A stretch of DNA of 12,015 nt, taken from NCBI GenBank assembly GCA_031548325.1, contig JAVBRE010000184.1:1-12015 (forward strand). The letters run 5' to 3'. A program made the position numbers and the translations under genes. The notes beneath the pieces are model-generated. The model was not told the origin of the DNA, searched no databases, and saw nothing but the letters and a program-made list of their open reading frames with translations. This DNA is from FLUQ01 sp031548325 (lineage in GTDB: Bacteria; Desulfobacterota; Desulfovibrionia; Desulfovibrionales; Desulfovibrionaceae). Below are positions 6,267 to 12,015 of the stretch, in pieces (within the stretch, counting starts at the first letter, position 1; each line of letters opens with the position of its first letter).

Positions 6267-6947
6267 TTATGGCACGGCCGGAGGCAAAGCCCGAACGGTC
6301 GAATTGTGAAGCGGCTCCATGTCGTTTTGACGTTCCGCTTTAGAAAGGGGCATGGGATCCGCATCCCGTTCCCACGTCATATCAACTCCGCCCGATGCGT
6401 CAATAACCCTGTCATTCAAGCGCCATACCACGTCAGCGGCCGTTCCCGAGGTGCCGCGGCCGGTAAAGCTTGCGCCTTCAGGAAAAAGCAATTTTTTCGA
6501 TGTGCCGTTATAAACCATCAACGAAGCTTTGAGCGTGTCGTTGCCCTGAGTCACTATCACGGACCGGACAAAGCGTATGGTTTTGGCCGTTTGGCTGACC
6601 TCGCCCTGTTCCGAGACAACCCGCAGTTCCGTGTTGTCAGGAGGCATATGGTAAGTAAAGTTGGGCTTTTCCAATTCCAGAAGTTCACCTTCCCGCCGAA
6701 CGTTGCCCCATTCGGCTTTCAATCGCCACAGTTCAATGCCGTGTTCGCCCTGCTTCATCTCAATGGCTTTCACCGCCAAAGTCGCCGCATCTTCGGGCTT
6801 TACGGCGCCCAGCACCGCATTTTGCGCGGTTTCCTTCAACTTTTTTTTTGCCTGATCAAAGTCGGACTGGCCTGTAAAATAATACCATGCTCCCCCTCCG
6901 ACAAGCAGGAAGAGGCAGACAAAAAGAAAAATACGAAGTCTGGTCAT
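6267..6947 (-). CDS. lptC: LPS export system protein LptC
   Basis: LptC is a bitopic inner-membrane protein that receives LPS from LptBFG and passes it to LptA. The 226-residue product has a single N-terminal membrane helix (about 4-26, LRIFLFVCLFLLVGGGAWYYF) and a periplasmic domain. That domain includes the stretch GIELWRLKAEWGNVRREGELLELEKPNFTYHM, which fits the strand pattern of the LptC family (formerly DUF1239). LptC proteins diverge strongly in sequence, so part of the support is position: it overlaps the kdsC stop by four bases (ATGA) and lies just before lptA. It is longer than E. coli LptC (191 residues), with an extra alanine- and lysine-rich section after the membrane helix (about 30-60). 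Confidence 0.87.
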   Translation of the reverse strand: MTRLRIFLFVCLFLLVGGGAWYYFTGQSDFDQAKKKLKETAQNAVLGAVKPEDAATLAVKAIEMKQGEHGIELWRLKAEWGNVRREGELLELEKPNFTYHMPPDNTELRVVSEQGEVSQTAKTIRFVRSVIVTQGNDTLKASLMVYNGTSKKLLFPEGASFTGRGTSGTAADVVWRLNDRVIDASGGVDMTWERDADPMPLSKAERQNDMEPLHNSTVRALPPAVP

Positions 6948-7516
6948 TGCGCGTAAGTTTCCATCCAGCCGTTGAGGGCTGTTTCAAGCTGACCCCGGCT
7001 GTGCAGAATCAGGCGGATCGCTTCGCGAGCGGCTCCGTGCCCGCCTTTGGCTGCGGTCACATACAGGGAAGCGGCCTTCACTTCCGGCTGGGCATCCGCC
7101 ACGGCCATCGGCAGACCTACTTGGCGCAGCACAGGCAGGTCAACCCAATCATCTCCGAGATACGCCACCTGTTCCGGCAGCAAGGCATGCCGTCGACATA
7201 CCGCGGCGTAGCTTTCCCGTTTATCGACAAAACCGGGAAAATAATCCTCTATGCACAGATCCCGCATGCGAGCGGCAACCGCCGGCGAATCCTGGCCTGT
7301 AATCACCGCGATCTTCAGGCCGGCGTGGCGGGCAAGCGCGACGCCGAGCCCGTCATGCACATGAAAACGCTTGCTGACAGCGCCGGCGGCGTCATAAAAT
7401 AATCCCCCGTCAGTCAGCACCCCGTCGATGTCAAGAATGAGCAAGGCTGTTTTCTGCGCGGCGGCTTTGACTTCCGCGGAAATACGGACAAGATCGGACA
7501 AAGGGTCAGCGCCCAT
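6944..7516 (-). CDS. kdsC: 3-deoxy-D-manno-octulosonate 8-phosphate phosphatase KdsC
   Basis: KdsC removes the phosphate from KDO-8-phosphate to give KDO, the inner-core sugar of LPS. The 190-residue product is a C0-type HAD phosphatase without a cap. Motif I is LDIDGVLTDG with nucleophile Asp29 and Asp31, motif II ITGQDS with Thr73, the motif III lysine is Lys99 (VDKRES), and motif IV GDDWVDLPVL has Asp122/Asp123. The C-terminal tail AAKGGHGAAREA, which closes the active site in KdsC tetramers, is present at about 155-166. The ATG lies inside the end of kdsA (11-base overlap), so translation is probably coupled and the two consecutive pathway enzymes are made together. Confidence 0.95.
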   Translation of the reverse strand: MGADPLSDLVRISAEVKAAAQKTALLILDIDGVLTDGGLFYDAAGAVSKRFHVHDGLGVALARHAGLKIAVITGQDSPAVAARMRDLCIEDYFPGFVDKRESYAAVCRRHALLPEQVAYLGDDWVDLPVLRQVGLPMAVADAQPEVKAASLYVTAAKGGHGAAREAIRLILHSRGQLETALNGWMETYAQ

Positions 7517-8339
7517 CAGTCAGACTCCAAATAGCCGCGAGATCGCGCAACAGTTCCGGAAGACGTTGCAACGGCCAACTGTTGGGTCCGTCGCACAGGG
7601 CTTTGTCCGGGTCCGGGTGGCACTCGAGAAAGACGCCGGCGGCGCCGGCAGCGACAGCGGCTTTGGCCAGGGTGGGCACATAGCGCCGCTCGCCCCCGGA
7701 GGAGCCGCCCTGTCCGCCCGGCAACTGTACGGAATGCGTGGCGTCCATAATCATGGGCACGCCGAGTTCCGCCATGACCGGAAAGGACCGCATATCCACA
7801 ACCAGATTGTTGTACCCGAAAGTGGAGCCCCGTTCCGTGACCATAATGCGGCTGTTTCCGGTTGCCTTTATTTTTTCGACCACGGGACGCATATCCCAGG
7901 GGGCCAGAAACTGGCCCTTTTTCACATTGACCACCTTGCCCGTGCGGCCGGCAGCGGTGAGCAGCGCGGTCTGCCGGCAAAGAAAAGCGGGAATCTGCAA
8001 AATATCCACCGCTTCGGCAACCGGCGCGGCGTCCTGCGGTTCGTGAACGTCGGTGATGACGGGCAATCCCGTTTCTTCGCGTATGCGGGCCAGCCAGTCC
8101 AGCCCTTCGACCATGCCCGGCCCGCGAAAACTGGAGGCCGAAGTGCGGTTGGCCTTGTCGTACGAACTTTTGAATACCGCGAACAGTCCGGCCGCTTTCG
8201 CCGCCTCGCGCACGGCGCAAGCCGTCTCAAGGGCCAGCGCGCGGCTTTCCAGCACGCAGGGTCCGGCAATGACAAAAGGACCGCCTGACAACGCCCTGTA
8301 AAGAGCGTCGGAGGATACGCCTTCCCGCGGTTCGGCCAT
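7506..8339 (-). CDS. kdsA: 3-deoxy-8-phosphooctulonate synthase KdsA (metal-dependent type)
   Basis: KdsA condenses phosphoenolpyruvate with arabinose-5-phosphate to KDO-8-phosphate, the committed step of KDO synthesis. The 277-residue product is full length. Family motifs include FVIAGPCVLES (22-32), FKSSYDKANRTS (56-67), GLPVITDVHE (91-100), NVKKGQFLAPWDM (138-150) and MDATHSVQ (198-205). Cys28 in the GPC motif is the residue that separates metal-dependent enzymes (such as Aquifex) from E. coli-type enzymes with Asn there. The other likely metal ligands are also seen: His202, Glu239 (FLECHPDPD) and Asp250 (CDGPN). The ATG overlaps the pyrG stop by one base (TGATG), so it is probably translated by ribosomes finishing pyrG. 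Confidence 0.96.
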   Translation of the reverse strand: MAEPREGVSSDALYRALSGGPFVIAGPCVLESRALALETACAVREAAKAAGLFAVFKSSYDKANRTSASSFRGPGMVEGLDWLARIREETGLPVITDVHEPQDAAPVAEAVDILQIPAFLCRQTALLTAAGRTGKVVNVKKGQFLAPWDMRPVVEKIKATGNSRIMVTERGSTFGYNNLVVDMRSFPVMAELGVPMIMDATHSVQLPGGQGGSSGGERRYVPTLAKAAVAAGAAGVFLECHPDPDKALCDGPNSWPLQRLPELLRDLAAIWSLTDGR

Positions 8340-9988
8340 CAGTTTCTGCTCCGCTGCGTTTTGGCCGCGTCAATGAATCCGGCGAACAAGGGGTGCGGCT
8401 GCATGGGGTTGGATGTGAATTCCGGATGGAACTGGCAGGCCAAAAACCAGGGATGGTCCGCCAGTTCCATGATTTCCGCTAGCGCGCCGTCCGGCGACAT
8501 GCCGCTGAAAATCAGCCCTTTCTCTTCCAGAACTTCCTTGTAGGCGGCATTGAACTCAAAACGGTGGCGATGGCGTTCTTCGACCTGATCGGCATCATAC
8601 ATGCCGGCGGCCAGAGAGCCGGGCAGCAGTTTGCAGGGGTACGCGCCCAGGCGCATGGTGCCGCCCTTGTCACTGACCGTGTCGCGCTGTTCCACGCACT
8701 GCTTTCGGGGGTCATACCATTCGGTCATCAGGTAGATGACCTTGTTTTCCGCCAGACCGTCAAATTCTTCGGAGTTAGCGTCGGGAATGCCCGCCACGTC
8801 GCGGGCGAACTCGATGACCGCGCATTGCATCCCGAGGCAGATGCCGAAAAAGGGTATCTTGTTTTCCCGCGCATGGCGGATGGCCGCGATCTTGCCCTCT
8901 ATGCCCCGGATGCCGAAGCCGCCCGGCACCAGAATGCCATCCAGTTTCGCCAGTTTTTCCGCCGCGTTCTTTTTGTTCAGATCTTCAGAATTTATGTAAC
9001 GCAGGTTGACCGTGACCTCGCCCGCGACGCCGCCGTGCACCAGGGCTTCATGCAGGCTTTTATACGCCTCTTTCGACTCCACATATTTGCCGACGATGCC
9101 GATGGTCACTTCCCCTTTGGGATTGGCCATGGTGTGCGCCAGCCTGCGCCAGGGTTCCAGTTTGGCGTTCTTGGCCGGCAGACGCAGCATGATGGCCACT
9201 TTCTGGTCCAGGCCTTCTTCGTAAAACTTGAGCGGCACTTCATAGACGTTGGCCGCGTCGGCTGAAGTAAACACCGCGTCCGCGTCCACGTCGCAAAAAA
9301 GCGCTATCTTGCGTTTCAGATCGGCGGTCAGTTGCTCTTCACAGCGGCAGAGAATGATATCCGGCTGAATGCCTATACTGCGCAGTTCCTTGACGCTGTG
9401 CTGCGTGGGTTTGGTTTTGTACTCTCCGGCGGCCCGCATATACGGCACCAGGGTCAGATGGATATACAGGCATCTGTCCCGGCCCAAATCGCCGCGCAAT
9501 TGGCGGATGGCTTCCAGAAAGGGCTGGCTTTCAATGTCGCCCACCGTGCCGCCGATTTCAACCAGAGCCACATCTACGTCCATATCCGACAGCGCGAGTA
9601 TGGTCCGCTTGATTTCGTCCGTGATGTGCGGAATCACCTGTACCGTGCCGCCCAGATAATCTCCGCGCCGTTCCTTGCTGATGACCCGATAGTAAATTTT
9701 GCCGGAAGTGCAGGTATTACGCTGAGTCAGATGGTCGCCCAAATAGCGCTCATAGTGCCCCAGGTCCAGGTCGGCTTCGGCCCCGTCGTCTGTCACGTAC
9801 ACTTCGCCGTGCTGCAGCGGGTTCATGGTGCCCGGGTCCACGTTGATGTAGGGGTCCAGTTTCTGAATCGTGACGGAAAGCCCGCGCGCCTTGAGCAGCG
9901 CGCCGAGCGACGCGGCGGCCAAGCCCTTGCCGAGCGAAGAGAGCACGCCGCCGGTTATGAATATATACTTCGTGTTTTTCTTCGTCAT
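8339..9988 (-). CDS. pyrG: CTP synthase PyrG
   Basis: PyrG makes CTP from UTP, ATP and glutamine. The product of 549 residues (E. coli 545) has the N-terminal synthetase domain with the P-loop TGGVLSSLGKG (12-22) and a class I glutaminase domain after about 290, with nucleophile Cys384 in FFGICLGMQ, and His521 and Glu523 in FHPEF. The frame is open upstream to 10060, but I start at the ATG at 9988 because MTKKNTKYIFITGG matches the usual N-terminus; the Shine-Dalgarno there (GGGAAG) is moderate. It is the first gene of the KDO/LPS block, a sensible position because KDO is activated as CMP-KDO using CTP. A candidate promoter lies at 10071-10098. Confidence 0.97.
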   Translation of the reverse strand: MTKKNTKYIFITGGVLSSLGKGLAAASLGALLKARGLSVTIQKLDPYINVDPGTMNPLQHGEVYVTDDGAEADLDLGHYERYLGDHLTQRNTCTSGKIYYRVISKERRGDYLGGTVQVIPHITDEIKRTILALSDMDVDVALVEIGGTVGDIESQPFLEAIRQLRGDLGRDRCLYIHLTLVPYMRAAGEYKTKPTQHSVKELRSIGIQPDIILCRCEEQLTADLKRKIALFCDVDADAVFTSADAANVYEVPLKFYEEGLDQKVAIMLRLPAKNAKLEPWRRLAHTMANPKGEVTIGIVGKYVESKEAYKSLHEALVHGGVAGEVTVNLRYINSEDLNKKNAAEKLAKLDGILVPGGFGIRGIEGKIAAIRHARENKIPFFGICLGMQCAVIEFARDVAGIPDANSEEFDGLAENKVIYLMTEWYDPRKQCVEQRDTVSDKGGTMRLGAYPCKLLPGSLAAGMYDADQVEERHRHRFEFNAAYKEVLEEKGLIFSGMSPDGALAEIMELADHPWFLACQFHPEFTSNPMQPHPLFAGFIDAAKTQRSRN

Positions 9989-10070
9989 TGATAGCTTCCC
10001 GCCTGAAGTCATAAGTGTAGCTTCGCCCGTCCGACCAGGGCCGCATGTCGCCATACCCATATCCCGACGA

Positions 10071-10098
10071 AGTATAGCCTTTTTTTCGATTAAGTCAG
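10071..10098 (-). promoter_or_regulatory. Candidate sigma-70 promoter of pyrG
   Basis: On the minus strand the -35 CTGACT (10098-10093) and -10 TATACT (10076-10071) are separated by 16 bases. The -10 matches five of six consensus positions and the -35 four of six. Transcription would begin about 75 bases before the pyrG ATG. It lies back to back with the purQ promoter candidate. Confidence 0.45.
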
Positions 10099-10118
10099 CC
10101 GTTGACTCAAATACGGCT
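10097..10118. promoter_or_regulatory. Dyad overlapping the pyrG/purQ divergent promoters
   Basis: AGCCGT (10097-10102) and ACGGCT (10113-10118) are perfect inverted arms around ten bases, which themselves contain a small TTGA-C-TCAA palindrome (10102-10110). The dyad covers the -35 of the purQ promoter candidate and touches that of pyrG, a position where a repressor could control both. It does not match the E. coli PurR box that I know. With arms of six bases, chance is a real alternative. Confidence 0.25.
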
Positions 10119-10131
10119 TGAAGCGTACAGT
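10102..10131 (+). promoter_or_regulatory. Candidate sigma-70 promoter of purQ
   Basis: The -35 TTGACT (10102-10107) matches five of six positions, and the -10 TACAGT (10126-10131) four of six, with 18 bases between. Transcription would start near 10138, about 35 bases before the purQ ATG, which is preceded by GAGGGA as ribosome-binding site. Confidence 0.4.
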
Positions 10132-10171
10132 GTCAAACCCGACATTCTACCACTGTTTTTGAGGGATCTTC

Positions 10172-10987
10172 ATGTCCGGCACCGTCAATACCCTGGTTAT
10201 CACCGGTTACGGCACCAACTGCGAAGTGGAGTGCGCCCACGCGGCGAAACTCGCGGGGTCCGACCAAACGGATATCGCGCATTTTTCCGATCTTATCGCG
10301 GGGCGTTTTCGTCTGAAAAAGTATCGTTTCCTTATTTTTCCCGGCGGATTTCTTGACGGCGACGATCTCGGCGCCGCCCAGGCCGCCAGCATACGCTGGA
10401 AACACAGCAAGGACGACGCCGGATCCTCTTTGGTGAGCCAGCTGATGGAATTCATCCTCAAAGGCGGATTGATTCTCGGCATCTGCAACGGTTTTCAACT
10501 GCTGGTCAAGCTGGGCCTGCTGCCCGCCCTTGACGGCCTGTATCTGACCCGCCAGGCCTCGTTGATGCACAATGCTTCCGCCCGCTACGAAGACCGCTGG
10601 TGCGCGCTTGCCGTCAACCCCGACAGCCCCTGCGTGTTCACGAAAGGACTCTCCTCCCTGTACCTGCCCGTTCGCCACGGCGAGGGGCGTCTGGTCACCG
10701 ACAGCGAAAGCATCATGGATCGTATTTTGTCGGAAAACCTGGCCCCCGTGTTTTATGCGGACCCGGCGACCGGCAGCCCCACCCAGGAGTACCCCCATAA
10801 TCCCAACGGTTCGCCTCATGGCATCGCCGGACTGACTGATCCTTCAGGCCGTATTTTCGGCCTGATGCCTCATCCGGAAGCTTACAACCACAACACCAAC
10901 CATCCCGGCTGGACCAGGGGCGAAAAAAGCACGCCCGGAACGGCCCTGCTGGCAAACGGCATACGCAGTCTGCGTGACGGAGAGTGA
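10172..10987 (+). CDS. purQ: Phosphoribosylformylglycinamidine synthase glutaminase subunit PurQ
   Basis: PurQ releases ammonia from glutamine for FGAM synthase (PurL), step four of purine synthesis. The 271-residue product is a class I glutamine amidotransferase. It has FPGGFLDGDDLGAA (56-69), the nucleophile elbow GICNGFQLL with Cys105, and the catalytic pair His234 and Glu236 in GLMPHPEAYN. RHGEGRL (168-174) and YPHNPNGSPHGIAGL (207-221) are typical of PurQ rather than other amidotransferases. It is longer than the roughly 225-residue Bacillus type and resembles the longer stand-alone form, so it probably pairs with a PurL encoded elsewhere. The ATG has GAGG seven bases upstream. It starts the plus-strand unit divergent from pyrG and is followed after one base by the secreted nitroreductase-like gene. 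Confidence 0.92.
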   Translation: MSGTVNTLVITGYGTNCEVECAHAAKLAGSDQTDIAHFSDLIAGRFRLKKYRFLIFPGGFLDGDDLGAAQAASIRWKHSKDDAGSSLVSQLMEFILKGGLILGICNGFQLLVKLGLLPALDGLYLTRQASLMHNASARYEDRWCALAVNPDSPCVFTKGLSSLYLPVRHGEGRLVTDSESIMDRILSENLAPVFYADPATGSPTQEYPHNPNGSPHGIAGLTDPSGRIFGLMPHPEAYNHNTNHPGWTRGEKSTPGTALLANGIRSLRDGE

Positions 10988-10988
10988 C

Positions 10989-11633
10989 ATGAAAAAAGTT
11001 ACCGGGTTCATCGTCTGCTGCGCTTTTCTGGCCCTGACCTCCGCGTGCGCTCTGGCGGCGGAAACGGCCCTGCCCAAACCCGCCACGGACGGCGGCAAGG
11101 GTGTGCTGACCGCCATTAACGCCCGCGCGTCCGCTTTGCAAAACCAATTCCCTTTGGGCCCCATCAGCACGGAAGACATGAGCACCCTGCTGTGGGCCGC
11201 CGCCGGCCGCAACCGGGGCGGCAATGGCTGGTCGGTGCCGGTGGCCCAAGGCCGCGATCCCTATTGCGCCGTGTATCTGGCCAAGGCCGACGGCGTATTT
11301 CGCTATGACGGCAAAAAACACAGTCTGACCGAAGTCTCCAAAGAAAACATCCTGCCCGGCATCACCAGTCAGTCTTTTGCCACAAAAGCCCCGGCCATCC
11401 TCATTTTCGTCATCGACGGCGAAAAGGCCGCCGCCTTCAGCGACCCCGCGCGTCGCGCCAGTTTCGGCTACCTGCTGGTCGGAGCCATGACGGAGCATGT
11501 CTATCTCGCGGCCGATTCCTTGAACATCGGCGTGCGATACATGGCTACCCTGAACACCGATTTCGTGCGCGCCAAGCTGGGCCTGAAAGCGGCCGACACG
11601 CCGGTCTGCATTCTGCCCATGGGGCCTAGATAG
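10989..11633 (+). CDS. Secreted nitroreductase / SagB-type oxidoreductase family protein
   Basis: This is a 214-residue exported protein of unknown substrate. Residues 1-24 form a signal peptide (MKKVTGFIVCCAFLALTSACALAAE, written here as its start MKKVTGF, hydrophobic core and ALAA end); cleavage probably follows ALA. The SAC sequence is only a poor lipobox. The mature part resembles the FMN-dependent nitroreductase/SagB family: ISTEDMSTLLWAAAGRNR near 60-77 is the usual first helix, AVYLAKADGVFRYD near 94-107 the central strand-turn, and YLLVGAMTEHVYLAADSLNIGVRY near 158-181 the helix before the end. The usual R..PSAG flavin loop is changed to WSVPVAQG, so flavin binding is uncertain. I start at the ATG at 10989 because GGAGAG lies six bases upstream; an in-frame GTG at 10974 lies inside purQ. 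It is one base from purQ, so it is probably co-transcribed; the functional link is unclear. Confidence 0.75.
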   Translation: MKKVTGFIVCCAFLALTSACALAAETALPKPATDGGKGVLTAINARASALQNQFPLGPISTEDMSTLLWAAAGRNRGGNGWSVPVAQGRDPYCAVYLAKADGVFRYDGKKHSLTEVSKENILPGITSQSFATKAPAILIFVIDGEKAAAFSDPARRASFGYLLVGAMTEHVYLAADSLNIGVRYMATLNTDFVRAKLGLKAADTPVCILPMGPR

Positions 11634-11639
11634 TCATGA

Positions 11640-11656
11640 GGGGGCGCCGCCCCCCC
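11640..11656. repeat. GC palindrome, copy 1
   Basis: GGGGGCGCCGCCCCCC forms a six-pair stem (GGGGGC with GCCCCC) around GCC and lies six bases after the stop of the nitroreductase-like gene. The same 16 bases recur at 11788-11803. Confidence 0.75.
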
Positions 11657-11667
11657 AGGTTGATGAC

Positions 11668-11691
11668 AAACCCGCCTTCGGCAGGGTTTGT
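11668..11691. repeat. Stem-loop with TTCG loop
   Basis: CAAACCCGCC pairs with GGC-A-GGGTTTG: ten base pairs with a single bulged A and a TTC loop inside a C(TTCG)G context, a very stable RNA hairpin. It is followed by TAGAGG, not by a T-run, so a terminator role is possible but not typical. Confidence 0.65.
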
Positions 11692-11718
11692 AGAGGCACG
11701 CTCGCTTCGGCGTTCAAC

Positions 11719-11737
11719 GGCGGCAGTGAATGCCGCC
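11719..11737. repeat. Stem-loop
   Basis: GGCGGCA (11719-11725) and TGCCGCC (11731-11737) form a perfect seven-pair stem with a five-base loop. Confidence 0.6.
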
Positions 11738-11751
11738 TGCGCCTGCGCGAC

Positions 11752-11785
11752 GGGCTGCTGACCAAGAGGGCTTTGTCAGCAGCCC
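11752..11785. repeat. Stem-loop with 11-bp perfect arms
   Basis: GGGCTGCTGAC (11752-11762) and GTCAGCAGCCC (11775-11785) are exact reverse complements around a 12-base loop. It ends two bases before the second GC palindrome. Confidence 0.7.
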
Positions 11786-11787
11786 CA

Positions 11788-11803
11788 GGGGGCGCCGCCC
11801 CCC
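11788..11803. repeat. GC palindrome, copy 2
   Basis: GGGGGCGCCGCCCCCC is identical over 16 bases to the copy at 11640. The two copies bracket about 130 bases that hold the three stem-loops, suggesting a composite repeat unit. Confidence 0.75.
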
Positions 11804-11804
11804 T

Positions 11805-11820
11805 GTTGTTTGCAAACAAC
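11805..11820. repeat. Perfect 16-bp palindrome
   Basis: GTTGTTTGCAAACAAC reads the same on both strands with no central spacer. Unlike its neighbours it is A/T-rich, so it could be a binding site for a dimeric protein rather than an RNA hairpin. Confidence 0.75.
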
Positions 11821-11864
11821 CCGCACATTCGCGCGAAACGCGGATTTACGGAAAAATTGCAGGT

Positions 11865-11907
11865 CAAGGGGGCCAGCCCCCTTGCGGGGTCCGGGGCAGA
11901 GCCCCGG
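11865..11907. repeat. Two adjacent stem-loops, REP-like
   Basis: CAAGGGGG (11865-11872) pairs with CCCCCTTG (11877-11884). CCGGGGC (11891-11897) pairs with GCCCCGG (11901-11907) around AGA. This paired GGGGCAGAGCCCC type of motif is, from general knowledge, common as an intergenic repeat in GC-rich bacteria including Desulfovibrio. Confidence 0.65.
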
Positions 11908-11925
11908 TTCCCAAAGGGCCATCCT

Positions 11926-12015
11926 ATGATGCCCTGCCAGCTTTGCGGCGCTGGCGCGGGACCCGGCTGGATAACCGGCGCCCCGCCCGCGCCGGCGCGC
12001 CCGAAGTTGGGCCTC
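11926..12015 (+). CDS. Possible start of an unknown protein, cut by the window edge
   Basis: A frame opens at tandem ATG codons (11926 and 11929) and runs without a stop to the edge, 30 codons. It starts MMPCQLCGAGAG and then becomes proline/alanine-rich. The CxxC could be half of a zinc site, but there is no second pair in view. AAAGGG lies upstream, a little too far for a strong ribosome-binding site. The minus strand is also open here, and high GC favours chance frames, so I give this low weight. Confidence 0.2.
   Translation, partial: MMPCQLCGAGAGPGWITGAPPAPARPKLGL

Larger units (their letters stand above)
11634..12015. other. Gene-poor tail rich in palindromes (REP-like extragenic region)
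   Basis: After the stop of the nitroreductase-like gene, I see no gene with convincing coding character. Reading frames here are low complexity and follow the repeats. The stretch instead holds a run of perfect or near-perfect stem-loops listed separately. It would form a strongly structured RNA in either direction, and none has a clear following T-run, so a classic intrinsic terminator is not evident. Confidence 0.6.

Noticed and set aside
9989..10060. Longer N-terminus for PyrG
   Set aside because: The extra 24 residues are not family-like, and a natural CTP synthase start lies at 9988.
11634..11867. Minus-strand frame of 77 codons and a small plus-strand frame from 11635
   Set aside because: Both are translations of the palindromes (runs of R, P, G and A) and have no plausible ribosome-binding site.
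1..12015. CRISPR array, tRNA, rRNA, insertion sequence or phage genes
   Set aside because: No regularly spaced repeats, no cloverleaf or conserved rRNA stretches, and no transposase, integrase or phage-like proteins were seen on either strand.

Overview
The window looks like a core chromosomal segment of a Gram-negative sulfate reducer of the Desulfovibrio type (Desulfovibrionaceae). That assignment is an inference from gene content, gene order, moderately high GC and protein character; no taxonomic marker such as rRNA is present. Nearly everything is encoded on the minus strand in one long, tightly packed run, followed by a short divergent plus-strand pair and a gene-free, palindrome-rich tail.

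Reading the minus strand from right to left, block one (about 9988 to 4917) is pyrG - kdsA - kdsC - lptC - lptA - lptB. It starts with CTP synthase. CTP is the nucleotide used to activate KDO, so the enzyme fits with the two KDO-making enzymes that follow (KDO-8-phosphate synthase and phosphatase). Three parts of the LPS transport machine come next: the LptC inner-membrane bitopic protein, the LptA periplasmic bridge and the LptB ATPase. Most junctions overlap by 1-11 nt, which suggests translational coupling.

A 242-bp spacer (4675-4916) separates lptB from rpoN. It holds a 125-bp segment bounded by perfect 16-bp inverted repeats, and candidate promoters for rpoN, one of which resembles a sigma-54 -24/-12 site. 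Block two (4674 to 1) is rpoN - hpf/raiA - ptsN - rapZ - mannose-family PTS EIIA - EIIB - EIIC (cut by the window edge). This is the widespread sigma-54/PTS-Ntr regulatory cluster, with a mannose-type PTS where enteric bacteria have npr. The EIIC reading frame is broken at a run of nine A/T bases just after its start, which is the most distinctive sequence observation here.

On the plus strand, a 183-bp divergent intergenic region with overlapping candidate promoters and a small dyad leads to purQ (FGAM synthase glutaminase subunit). One nucleotide after purQ comes a secreted nitroreductase/SagB-like protein of unknown role. From 11634 to the end there is no convincing gene, but at least seven strong stem-loops, including two copies of the same GC-rich palindrome, typical of REP-like extragenic elements. 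I see no CRISPR array, tRNA, rRNA, insertion sequence or phage gene. Overall this is mostly conserved housekeeping and envelope DNA with a few local oddities, not an obvious new defence or mobile system.
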